Positions 29,682 to 39,600 of a stretch of 64,000 nucleotides of DNA are shown piece by piece. Below the pieces are notes generated by a model. The model did no database searches. It was given only the letters and a program-made list of their open reading frames with translations, and was not told the DNA's origin. The first letter of the stretch is position 1; each line of letters opens with the position of its first letter. The translations under genes were made by a program, and so were the position numbers. Source of the DNA: Choricystis sp. odSpoLacu1 (lineage: Eukaryota > Chlorophyta > Trebouxiophyceae); assembly GCA_958009055.1 (NCBI GenBank), contig OY253654.1, forward strand, positions 682,001 to 746,000, given 5' to 3'.

Positions 29682-29706
29682 TTCGTGAAACCGACGGTTT
29701 CACGAA
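29682..29706. terminator. Perfect palindrome plus A-run between convergent genes
   Basis: TTCGTGAAACCG and its exact complement flank a central A, followed directly by a run of A. It lies between the KCS stop and the SDR stop. It could mark transcription ends for the two convergent genes; that function is inferred from position only. Confidence 0.5.
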
Positions 29707-29749
29707 GAAAAAAAAAAATCAACCCTCCTCTCTGTTTTGACCCCCTCCT

Positions 29750-30676
29750 CTAGTTCTGGGGCACGCCAAAAAGGTCCAGCGCGCTCAGCCGGGGCGCCCC
29801 CTTGCGCGCGACCACTTCAATCACTTTTCCCGACGCGGCGGGCGAAATGAGAGCCTCCACAGCCAGGTCGGCCACAGCTGCGCGCGGGATGGACCCGGGC
29901 GACTCTTTGGGGCGGCCGGGCAGGGGGATGCCGACCTCGCCCGGGCTGTAGGCCACAACAGCTGAGTCAGCAGCCAGGGGGGCATCCGTCAGACCGCCCG
30001 GCCGAATAATCGTGTAGGGCACGCCCGACCGCGCGAGCGCGGTCTCACCCCGCTTCTTGAAAAACAGGACGCCCCCGGGAAACGCGAGCTGGAAGAGCGG
30101 GTCGTCCGCCCCAACCGAAGAAATGAGCACGAAGCGACGCACACCCGCCGCCCGGGCCGCGGCAGCCGCGTTGGCCACCGCCTCCCACTCCAGCAGGGGG
30201 GCGGCCAGCGGGTTGATCAGGGCGGCGGGGGAGCGGACGCCCGCGGCCCAGATCAGGGCAGTGCGCCCTGCCAAGGCTGCATCCAACGAGGACGGCCTCC
30301 CCACGTCACCACGCACCACGTCCACGCCGGCGGGGAGCACGCGGCGCGCGGCGTCCACGTCGCGCGCCAGGACGGCGGTGGGGACACCTTCATCGAGCAG
30401 GCGTTGGACAATCAGTTTGCCAGTGCGCCCTGTGCCGCCGACGACTAGAGCGCGCACCCCCGCGTAGGCCACGGAGGAGGAGGGGAGGGCCTTGCGAGGG
30501 GATAGGACTTCGCCGTCGGAGGGGACGGCGTCGTCGACGCGGGCGCGGGCGGGGGTGGGGGTGGGGCGGGTCCGGCGCGTGTCGCGGCGAGTGCACGGCG
30601 CGGCGGTGGGTGCGCGCGGGGACGCGACCCGGGCGGTGGGAAGGCCGCCACCTGCGCGGATCAAGCTGTTGCGCAT
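29750..30676 (-). CDS. Plastid-targeted NAD(P)-binding atypical SDR
   Basis: Single exon, 308 aa. Residues 1-70 form a Ser/Thr/Arg/Pro-rich leader starting MRNSLIRAGGGLPTARVASP, which fits a chloroplast transit peptide. The Rossmann motif ALVVGGTGRTGKLIVQRLL is at about 75-95. Further on are WAAGVRSP, FVLISSVGADDP and YTIIRPGGLTD, typical of NmrA-like/atypical SDRs such as Tic62-like and At2g34460-like proteins. The catalytic YxxxK is replaced by FKKRGE, usual in this class. The substrate is unknown. It is convergent with KCS. Confidence 0.82.
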   Translation of the reverse strand: MRNSLIRAGGGLPTARVASPRAPTAAPCTRRDTRRTRPTPTPARARVDDAVPSDGEVLSPRKALPSSSVAYAGVRALVVGGTGRTGKLIVQRLLDEGVPTAVLARDVDAARRVLPAGVDVVRGDVGRPSSLDAALAGRTALIWAAGVRSPAALINPLAAPLLEWEAVANAAAAARAAGVRRFVLISSVGADDPLFQLAFPGGVLFFKKRGETALARSGVPYTIIRPGGLTDAPLAADSAVVAYSPGEVGIPLPGRPKESPGSIPRAAVADLAVEALISPAASGKVIEVVARKGAPRLSALDLFGVPQN

Positions 30677-30834
30677 GGTGTGGTCTTGTGCGTGTGTGCG
30701 GTGGGAGAAGAGGGGCGCGCGAAGGGCCGGTCGCGCTGTGTTGTAGAGTCAATGGCAGAGAGCGTTGTGGAGTGCTTGTTTTCAACCTTTCCTACCCGCA
30801 CAAAAAACGGATCCGCAAAAAACAGAACACAGCC

Positions 30835-32151
30835 TCACTCGAGCTTCAACACAATCACGGTCACGTCATCTGTGCTGCCAAACTCCGCAGCCGCAGCAGC
30901 CAGTGCTGCGGAAGCCTCCGACGCATCACCACACGCCGCCGCGATCGCGCCCGCGGTCGCGTTGTCAATGCCACCCCCACCCCCACGCTCCACGTTCGCA
31001 TTCAACCCGTCCGACGCGATGATGATGTGGGTGTAGGTCCCCGGCGGCGTCAACGGCGTTTGAGTGACGGTGAGTTCAGCAGTCACACCGAAGCCAGACC
31101 CGTACGAGTTGCCGCCCGTGGACAGGCCCTCAAACTGGTCGCTGCCCTTGAGGTGGGCGTCGCCGAACGCGCGCGACAGGGCGAGGAGGCCTCCCACCCG
31201 CCACGTCCCGCCAATGAAACGCACGAGGGGCAGGCGCGGGTTTGGGTTGGTCCTCTCGATGCGGGCGCGCTCGTCTTCATCGTCGGGCACGTGGTCCGTC
31301 GTCACCTGAAGCACGGTGCCGTCGGCGCGGCGGAGCAGGACGCGCGCGTCGCCAACGTTGGCAGCGACAAGGGTGGGCACGCCGCCGGGAGGGGTGTGGA
31401 CCGTTGCGAAGGCAGCAGTGGAGCCGCACTTGGCGCCGCCGATGCCGCGCTCGCCGACGCCGAAAAAGCTGTGGGTGTGTGGGGGGGGGGGGGGGGTGGG
31501 CGCGGGGGCCAGGGAAAGGCGAGCGAAAACGACACACACTGATCTCTCTCTCTCTCTCCCCCTCTCTCTCTCTTCTCACTCACCCTGCTTTGGGGGCCAG
31601 CAGTTTCTTGTCGGCCGCCAGGAAGGCGGCCGTCAGGGCAGCCTCAGGGGACGACCGCGTGTTTTGCCACTCGCGCCGCACATACTTTTCCAAATTCTTG
31701 ACCAGCCAGTCCGCCACGGCGGCGCCGCCGTGGCGGTCGTACACGCCGGTATAGATCCAGGGGTCGGGGGTGGGGGTGGTGGGGGGGCTGGAGACCTGTG
31801 GGAGGACGAAGTGTGAGGATAAGAGGGTCAGCCGCGGGCGAGGCGTTGCTTTGCTCTGATTGGGAGACCGAAAACGCGCCTCCCCGCCCCGCCTCTTCGG
31901 AATCGGATGCTGAGCACACAACAAGCTCTTCACACAACACACATACACACTCTCACCTCCAGCGCGTGGCGGTCCTCGTTCACTTTGCGCGCGGTGCCTC
32001 GATTCGACGCGACCCCCGCGTCGGCCACGCGCACGGCGGCGGTTGGCGCCTGTGCAGCTGCGCGCGCACGGCCGCGAAGCGGGCGCGTCGCCGCGTGTGC
32101 GCGGAGGGCGGGCGGGGAGGCGCCCGGGCGCGGGAGGGAGGCGAGGATCAT
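30835..32151 (-). CDS. PP2C-type Ser/Thr phosphatase with altered metal motif
   Basis: Three exons: 32151..31957, 31795..31584, 31468..30835 (346 aa), joined in phase. The first 40 residues are Arg/Ala-rich and may be a targeting peptide. PP2C motifs appear in order: RKVNEDRHA, VYDRHGG, CGSTAA, VANVGDARVLL, DHVPDDEDERARI, GLLALSRAFGD, IIASDGLN and STDDVTVIVLK. Four of the metal-coordinating Asp positions are kept, but the invariant Gly after the first Asp (DGHGG) is Arg. The enzyme may therefore have changed metal binding or be weakly active; this is an inference. Its first exon lies only 65 bp beyond the TAF4 stop. Confidence 0.85.
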
Positions 32152-32216
32152 TTTTTTTTTTAAGTCGGGTTGTGTTTTTTGTTTTTCAACCCCAAAAACT
32201 CCCCTCCTCCCCCCCC

Positions 32217-34039
32217 TCATCTCTCTAACTCGTACAGCGCATACAGCGTGGCCGACCGCCCGTAGTCCGGGTCCCGCTCCAGGGCGGCCACCACGTCTCG
32301 CAAGCCGACCGTGACCGGAGCGACGCGGCCACCGCTGCGCACGCCGCCTCCATTTGCCTCGGCCGGCGCGGCCGCCGCGGCCCCTGCAGCCGCCCCCCAC
32401 TGCGTCCACTTGCCCGCCCCCCCCCCCCAGGGCGGCCACGGCGGCCGCCCCCCGCGTCCGCAACCTGGGCGCGTTCAGCTTCGGCGGCCGCCAGGCGGGC
32501 GGCGCGGTCGGTGTCGCCGTCGCCGCGGCGGGGGGCGAGTGCTGCCTCTGTTTCCGCGCGCTCGCGGGCGCCCGCCGCCGCGCGTGCGGCGCGCTCCAGC
32601 TCCACGACGCGGCGGGCGCCATCGTCGGCGGCGCGCACGGCGGCGGGGGCGCGGCGTGCGGCGTCTGCGCGCGCGCGCGGGCGCAGCGCAGGGCAGCGCC
32701 GGCAAGTGCCCTCACGTGCGCCTCTGCGAGCGCGGACAGCAACGGCCCCACGGTGCGGTGGGCGCCGCGCAGGCCGGCGGTCGTGGCGGCGGTGGAGGCG
32801 GCGTCGGACGCGGCGGCAGCGTACAGAAAGGTGTCATCAGCCCCAGGCGCGCCGCGCGCACGCGCGACGCCGACCGCGCGCGCGCCCAGCAGCGCTTCCT
32901 CCTCCGCCAAATCCACCCCTGTCCCCACCAGCACGTCTCCCGGGTCGTCATCCCCGCCCGCCGCGCGGCCGCGCTTGCCGCGGCCGCGGCCGGCGCCCGG
33001 CGCAGAGGCGGCGGGCGGCGCGTGCGACGCGTACGGCGCTGCCGCCTGCTGCTGAGCCCGGGCGGCGGCTGCAGCGTGGGCTTGAGCGGCAGCGGCAGCG
33101 GCCGCCTGGGCCGCGGCGGCGGCGTGGGCTTGGGCAGACGCTTGCGCGGCGGCAGCACTCGACGGGGCTGCTGCGCCACCACCGCCGCTGCCACCACTGC
33201 CTGGCCGCCCGCTCGGCCTGTCCCCCGACGCCACAGCAGCGTGATACGCCACCAGGGTATCTTTTCCCACGAGAGACACCAGATCTTTCTGCCACTGCCT
33301 CCGCGCGGCGGGGTCCCGCATCCCGCCCCCCCGCCACCTCTCGATGTGGGCCACCACCGCAGCGTGAGTCGGTGCAGGGAGACGGGTGGCGGTCCAGGCC
33401 AGCAGGTCGGACAGGTGGAGGCCGGTGCCGCCGGGGCGTTGTTGTTGTTGTTGCGGCGGCGCGGCAGCGGCAGCCGCGGGCGCCGCTGCACGCGCCGCCA
33501 CCGCGGCAGCCGCGGGCGCCGCTGCACGCGCCGCCACCGCGGCAGCCGCTTGGCGGGCTGCAGCGGCTTGGGCGGCGGCCTGCGCCTGCGCCTGGGCGGT
33601 GGCGCGGGCTTGGGCTTGGGCGGCCGCGAGCGCGGCCGCCGCGGCGGGCGGCGGCGCGGGGGGCAGGGGGACGGGGGCGGAGCTGCCGCCAGCCAGCAGC
33701 TGGGACTGCAGCTGGGCGGCGAAGGCGGAGGCGTCGGGGTTGGCGTTCTGGAGAAGAAGGGGTGGGGTGGGTGAAGGGTGAGAGGGGGATCGGGGGGTGG
33801 TCGGCGCATGTCGCTCTCTTCCCCCCCGCCTCCTCGCCTCCACCCCCCTGTGCCTCTTCCAAACAACTTTGGCGTGCGCAACGCCGCCAGCTACAGCGAG
33901 GACACAGGTCGCAGCGCCAGAAAACAACACACGCAACCGTCGTTCCTCCCGACGCAACACCGCCCCCCCCACACACACTCACCAGGTCCACGTCGTCGTC
34001 ATCGTCCAGCAGGCTGTTGACGTCCAGAGGCTGCGCCAT
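32217..34039 (-). CDS. TAF4: TFIID subunit TAF4, two apparent frame breaks
   Basis: Exon 1 is 34039..33983 (MAQPLDVNSLLDDDDDVDL) and exon 2 runs from 33747 to 32217. An Ala/Gln-rich low-complexity region leads to an RST-like helical domain (AHIERWRGGGMRDPAARRQW, then QKDLVSLVGKDTLVAYHAAV). The TAF4 C-terminal histone-fold region begins DVLVGTGVDLAEEEALLG and contains GPLLSALAEAHVRALAGAAL. The end (DVVAALERDPDYGRSATLYA, then LYELER) matches the family's final helix. TAF4 pairs with TAF12 and scaffolds TFIID. These blocks lie in three different frames; the switches fall in a CG run (32667-32679) and a 12-C run (32417-32428), with no splice sites there. Confidence 0.8.
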
Positions 34040-34219
34040 GGCGTGAGGGAGGCGCACAGCAACACGCGTGTGCGCGTGTTGTTCGCAGCGCAAGCAAAGA
34101 AAACGCAAATGTCGGCTTTGCTCACAAAAAAAATACACCAGCGGCCTCTCCTGCGCCTAGTGTCCTGTCGCGCCCGTCGCCACACACACTCCACACACCA
34201 CACACAAAGCCTACTTCTC
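34040..34219. promoter_or_regulatory. Bidirectional promoter, TAF4 / UTP3
   Basis: 180 bp between two divergent start codons. No TATA box is evident; CACACA tracts lie next to the UTP3 start. Confidence 0.4.
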
Positions 34220-36447
34220 ATGACTCGCGGCTCCCGCGCCCGCGCGCTCGCGCGCGCGGGCCCCGCGCCGTCCGACGGCTCGGACGACGTGGACGACGAA
34301 GTCGCTGCCTTCCACAAGTCGGCCGACCGGCTGGCCCTGAATGTGGACGATGACGACAGTGACACCGGCGGCAGCAGCAGCGAGGAGGAGGAGGAGGTGC
34401 TGGGCGGGACGTCGAGTGAGAGCGACGCATCCAGTGACGACGACGACGACGAGGAAGACGGCGACGGCCGGCTGGCTCAACGTGAGTGTGGAGAGAGAGA
34501 ATAGGGTGGTGGTGTTTGTGTGGGGTGTGGCACAGGGAAGGAGGCGAGGCGGTTGACCGGGGGGGCGCACCCCCGACCGCGGCGGCTGCATGTGGTTGCA
34601 GCGAGCGCTGGCTAACCCAAAGCGCTCACCCCTTCCCTCTCCCTCCCTCCCTCCCAGTCGCCAAAACGGAGCGCATCATGCGCCGCAAAGTGGCCCTCAA
34701 TCAGGGCGCCTCGGACGATGAAGACGAGGATGAGGAGGGTGTCCCCGCTGCCGCTGCTCGTGCCGCGTGGGGGTCCAAGAAGAAGGCCTACTATGGAGGC
34801 GACTCCGGCTCCGGCTCAGACGACGAGGAAGCCGGCGAAGCCGAGGAAGCCGCCCGCCTGCAGCGCGAGGCGGCGGCCGCGACGGCGGCGGGCGACTATG
34901 AACTGCCGTCGGATGAGGACGACGACGACGACGACCGTGGCACATTGGGCGCGGCTGTCCAAGCCATCCCTCGCGCCGGCACGGGCGACGCGGCCGCGTC
35001 CCTGCCGTCCTCCGCCGCCGACACAGACGCGCTGACCGCGCTGCTGGGCGACATGGCATCAGCGCTTGACGATGCGGCGCGCGTGGCCGGCCCCCTAGCT
35101 GCCGACCTGCGGTCTGGCGCCCTCGCCACCGACGCCGGCCTCTCCTTCCTGGACGCCAAGAATGTGCTCCTCCTGCAGTATGGCGCCTGCCTCGCGTTTT
35201 ACTGCTTGCTGCTGGCCGAGGGGGTGCCTGCGCGCGACCACCCAGTGGTTTCCCGCCTGGTCCAGCTGCGCGCGTTTCTGGAGCGCGCCCGCCCGATCGA
35301 CAAGCGGCTCAAGTACCAGGTGGACAGGCTGCTGGATGCTGCGGCTGCGGCACGCGCTGCCGCGGAGGGCGGGGAGGGTGGTGCCAGCGCCGGCGGCGAC
35401 GACGCGCTGGCTCACGGCCCCCGGCCGGATGCTCTGGTGGCGACCGGCGGCCGCGACGCTGCCACCACCACCACCACCGCCTACCGCCCCCCCAAACTGG
35501 CCGCCGTCGCCATGGATGGTGCCGACGACCCGGACGCTCCCTCCCTCGCGCGCGCCGACCGGCGCGCCGCGCGCGACGCGGAGCACCAACGCCGGCGCGC
35601 CGCGCTGTCGGGCTACGTCCGCGAACTGGCGGCCGAGCTGGTCGACGCCCCCCTGGAAGCCGCCGTCGACGGTGGCGCGTCCACCGACGCAGCCGCCATG
35701 CTGCGCACGCGCCAGGGGTTGGCGGCGCGGGCGGCGGAGGAGGAAGACTTGATGCTGCGCGTGCCGCTGACCAAGGACGAGCGGCGCCGCCTCAAGTCGG
35801 CGCGGCGGGAGGGCATGGCGGGCGGCGCCCTGCTGGACGACTTCACGGCCGACGTGGCGGGCTTGGTGTCGTCCGCCCGGCCGCCGGCGGGATTCGACCG
35901 CCAGGTCGCGGCCCAAAAGTATGGTGGCACGGGTGGCGGCGGCGCCCGCGCCGCCCTGCCGTCTGGCGATGCCGGCCCCCCAGAACCCGTCGCCCTGTCC
36001 GACCGCCGCGCCGCCGCCGACGCGGCGCGCGCGCGCAGCATCGTCAAACGGTCCCGCACGGAGGCCGCGTTTGGCGGTGGTGGCCGCGGTGGTGGTGGCG
36101 ACTCGGACGCGGATGATGGGGAATACGCGGCTGCCGCGACCGCGGCGCGCGCGGCCAAGGCGGCACGCCGCGCCGCGTACGCGCTGCCCGCGCCCCACCC
36201 TCCGCTCGCACCCCTCACAGCCGACGGCCCGCGCGCCATCACGCGCGCCGTGGAGAAGAACCGGGGCCTGACGCCCCACAGGCGGCGCGACATCAAGAAC
36301 CCGCGCGTCAAGGGGCGCAAAAAGTACGAAAAAGCCAAGGTTCGGCGCTCGGGGCAGGTCGTCGCCCCGAGGGAGCGCAGCACGGCGTACGGGGGGGAGG
36401 CAACGGGCGTGCGGGCACGCGTGTCCAAGAGCGTGCGGTTGGGGTGA
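34220..36447 (+). CDS. UTP3: UTP3/SAS10 small-subunit processome protein
   Basis: Exons 34220..34481 and 34658..36447 (683 aa). The N-terminal 200 residues are strongly acidic with Ser/Asp/Glu blocks. The Sas10/Utp3/C1D domain lies at about 205-300 (DAKNVLLLQYGACLAFYCLL; RPIDKRLKYQVDRLL). The Sas10 C-terminal domain is at about 605-683: AITRAVEKNRGLTPHRRRDI, KNPRVKGRKKYEKAKVRRSG and a basic end. UTP3 works in the nucleolus in 18S rRNA processing. A central LTKDERRRLKSARREG segment is basic. It is divergent from TAF4 and its 3' end is 168 bp from the SCC2 stop. Confidence 0.9.
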
Positions 36448-36614
36448 GGAGAGAGGGAGGGGCATGTTCTTGGGACCTGCGTTTTTTGTTGTTTGTTTTT
36501 GTGGAAAGAAAGAGAGGAACCGGCACACGCCCGGAACGGAAACGACATACACACACAGAAGAACACACTGAGAAAAGAAGGCACCCACCTACACACACAC
36601 ACACACACACACAC

Positions 36615-39600
36615 TCACTCGCTCATCTCGTCCTCGCTCGACTCGACTTCATCGGACGACGCGGCGCGCCGTTTGCGCCCGCGCCCGCGCCCACGCCCCC
36701 GGGCGCCGCCCCCGCCGCGCCCGCCCCGCCCACCCCGCATGGCGCGCGTGCGGCCCGCGGGCGACACGCCAGGTGTGTCGCCACCACCGCCTCCGTCTTT
36801 GGACGCGGAGGACGCCGATGGCGTCGGGTTCGCGCCGCACACAGGCACCGGGGGCGGCGCCACCGCGGCCGCGTCCAGGGCGCCCCGGGCGGCCACAAGG
36901 GCGGCGACGCCCAGGTCCCACCAGGCAGCATCGTCGGGAGGAGGGGGCGGCGTGGCCAGCGCGGCGGCGGGCAGCGCGGCCAGCGACAGCGGGCCGCCGC
37001 GCGGAGCGACCGGCGCCCGCTCCTCCACCTTGCGCCGGTCGGCGGAGGACGCATACTCGGCCACGCGGTCGGGGGTGAGGCCGTACGCGTCCGCCAGGTG
37101 GGCGCGCAGGGTGGCCAGCATGGCGACGGAGAGGGCCGACGCGGTTTCTCCGCGCGGAGGGGGGGTGGCCGCGGCAGAGGCAGCAGCATCGGGCGGGCCA
37201 GCACCACCATCAGACGCATCATCTGCATCATCATCATCGGCCCCCCCATCCAGGCCAGCAGGCAGCGCCCGCCCGCCCGCGCGCAGCGCGCGGCGCAGCG
37301 CCGCGAGCGCGGGCTCGCCGCGGCGCGCGAGCGCGGCATCAGCGGCGGTCACCAGCAGCAGGGGTTCGTCGCCCCGGCGGAAGGGCAGGCCCGCGGCGGC
37401 GACGATGGTGGCGGCCAGGAGGCTGCGTGTGGACAAAGTGGGAGGGTGTGTGTGTGTGTGTTGAAAACAAAACAAAAACGGAGAGACCACCCTGCCCAAC
37501 CCCCCTCGTCCCCCTCTGGCCCACGCACCCAACGTCTGCCTCGTCGCCCCCGCGCCCATGCACGTCGCACGCGGCGTCCAGCTTCTTTAGCAGGCGCCCC
37601 AGGAACGCGTGGCGCAACGGTTTGGAGGGCTGGACCAGGTTTTTGTAGAGGCCACCCACGCCGCGCGCGAGCGCGGCCGCGCCCGGCACGCCATCGCCCC
37701 CCCCACCAAACGCGGCCGCCAGGCCCGCGTGGAAGGCGGCCGCCAGGGGCAGACCGTCCGCCACGGTGGCCTTGAACATGTCGGGGGCGCGCGCGGCGGC
37801 GCGCGCGAGGACGCGGAGGGCGCGCTCCGCCACGTCGTCGCACGGGTCTGTGGACGCCGCCGCCAGCGTGGGCACCGCCGTCCACGGCGCCACCAGCCCG
37901 CCACGCTCCACTTCATCCATCAAAGCGACCGCGGCCCGGCGCACGGCGGCGTGGGCGCGGGGGCCGGCGGAGGCGGGGGTGGGCGGCACCGGCGCCGGGT
38001 CGAGCGCCAGGCGCAGCACCCACTCCCAGTTCTCCTGCAGCGTGGCGGACGCCAGGGACAGGGCGTCCCCGCCCGCGCCACACACGTCGGGCACGACGTG
38101 GGTGGAGCCGCCGGCGGGGGAGGCGGCGGTGGCGGCAGCCAGCGGCGCACTCCCGAGCGCGGCACGAGCGACGTCTGCAGCCTGTGCATCCACCATGCGC
38201 GCATCCTCCGCGCGCAGCAGCTCGGCCAGGTTGTGCAGAGCGCGCAGCTTGAAGGTGGCGGGGGCGGCGGGGGACAGGGCCGCCCGCAGGGCGCGGCGCG
38301 CGCGGCGGCCGAGCGCAGTCGCGGGCGCCGCGAGCGCGAGGCACCCGAGCGCGTGCAGCGCCGCGTCGCGCGTCTTGGCGTCAGCGCCGGCGTCCTCAAA
38401 CGCGGCCAACGAGGCAGCCAGCACGCCGTCCACGGTAGCGGGGGGGGTGCCGTCGTGGGGGGGGGGGGGACCGGTCGATGGCGGCCGCGCCGTGGCGGAA
38501 GAGGTGGCCGAGGACAAACAGGTAGCGAGCCGCATAGGGGCCAGCAGGTGGCGCTGCGCGCGGCGCGCCGCCACACGGGCTCGGCGCCAGCAACGCCAAA
38601 TAGCGCGCCGCCCAGTACCCGATGGCTCGCTCCGCGGGCGACCGCGGCACCGCCAGGGCGGCCAGGGCGCGACAGGACGCGGCGACGACGGCGATGTAGG
38701 GGTGCGCGTTGACGAGGGAGGACAGGTCGCGCGCGAGATCGGCAGCGACCGACGGGGCAGCAGACGAGGCACTGCCTCCGCCACCCCCACCACCACCCGC
38801 CGAGGCAGCACGCACCGCGCCCGGCACGGACAGGGCGGACGCCAGCACGCACAGGACGGCGATGAGGCGGTCGGCCGCCGCGCGGTCGGCGTCGGGGTCG
38901 CTGCCGCCCGGCGCGCGCGCGGGCGGCGGCTTGACGTACGGCGCCAGCGCGCGCACGACGCGGGCGGGGTCGGCAGCCGGCGCCGCCAGGGCGGGCACCG
39001 CCGTGGTGAGCGCGTGCAGGGCGAGCAGGGCGCCGCCGCAGCCGGGGGCGCCGGGAGGGGGCGGCGTCGTTGAATCGCCCAAGTCCACCACCGCCGCGTC
39101 CAGCAGGGCGCCCGCCACCGCGGCGCCCGCGTCGGCGGCGGCGCGGGCGGCCACCACTTTGCCGCGGGGGGACTGGGCGGCCGCCTTGCCGCGAGGGGAG
39201 GTGGTGGTGGTGGTGGTGGTGGGCGTGCCGCCGAGTGCTCCAGCAGTCGGCGCTGCGGCCGCTGCCGCCATCAGCGCCGCTTTCAGCGAGGCGGGCAGCG
39301 GGTGCCCCGCCTCCAGGGGCAGGCGCAACCCCGGCCCCGCCGCAGCAGCCAGGGCGGTGGCGGCCGCCGCCACGCGGGCTGCGCGCTCGGCGGGCGCCGC
39401 GCGCGGCGGCGGCGCGGTCACCGCGGGCGAGCGCGCGGGCTTGACCGGCGAACGAGCAGCGACCGACCCACTGCTGGGCGGCCGTGGAGGTACCCCCCCA
39501 AACCACAGCTCCCCCAACGACCGGGCGGCGGCATCGGTGACGCCTTCGTCAGCCATGTCGGCGGCTGCCGCGATCAGGGCGACAGCCGCGTCGGCCGCGC

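Noticed and set aside
31930..33978. Single open minus-strand frame joining TAF4 exon 2 to PP2C exon 1
   Set aside because: A TAF4 C-terminus with its own stop lies in another frame at 32217, and PP2C has its own ATG and splice sites. The apparent fusion is a chance read-through.
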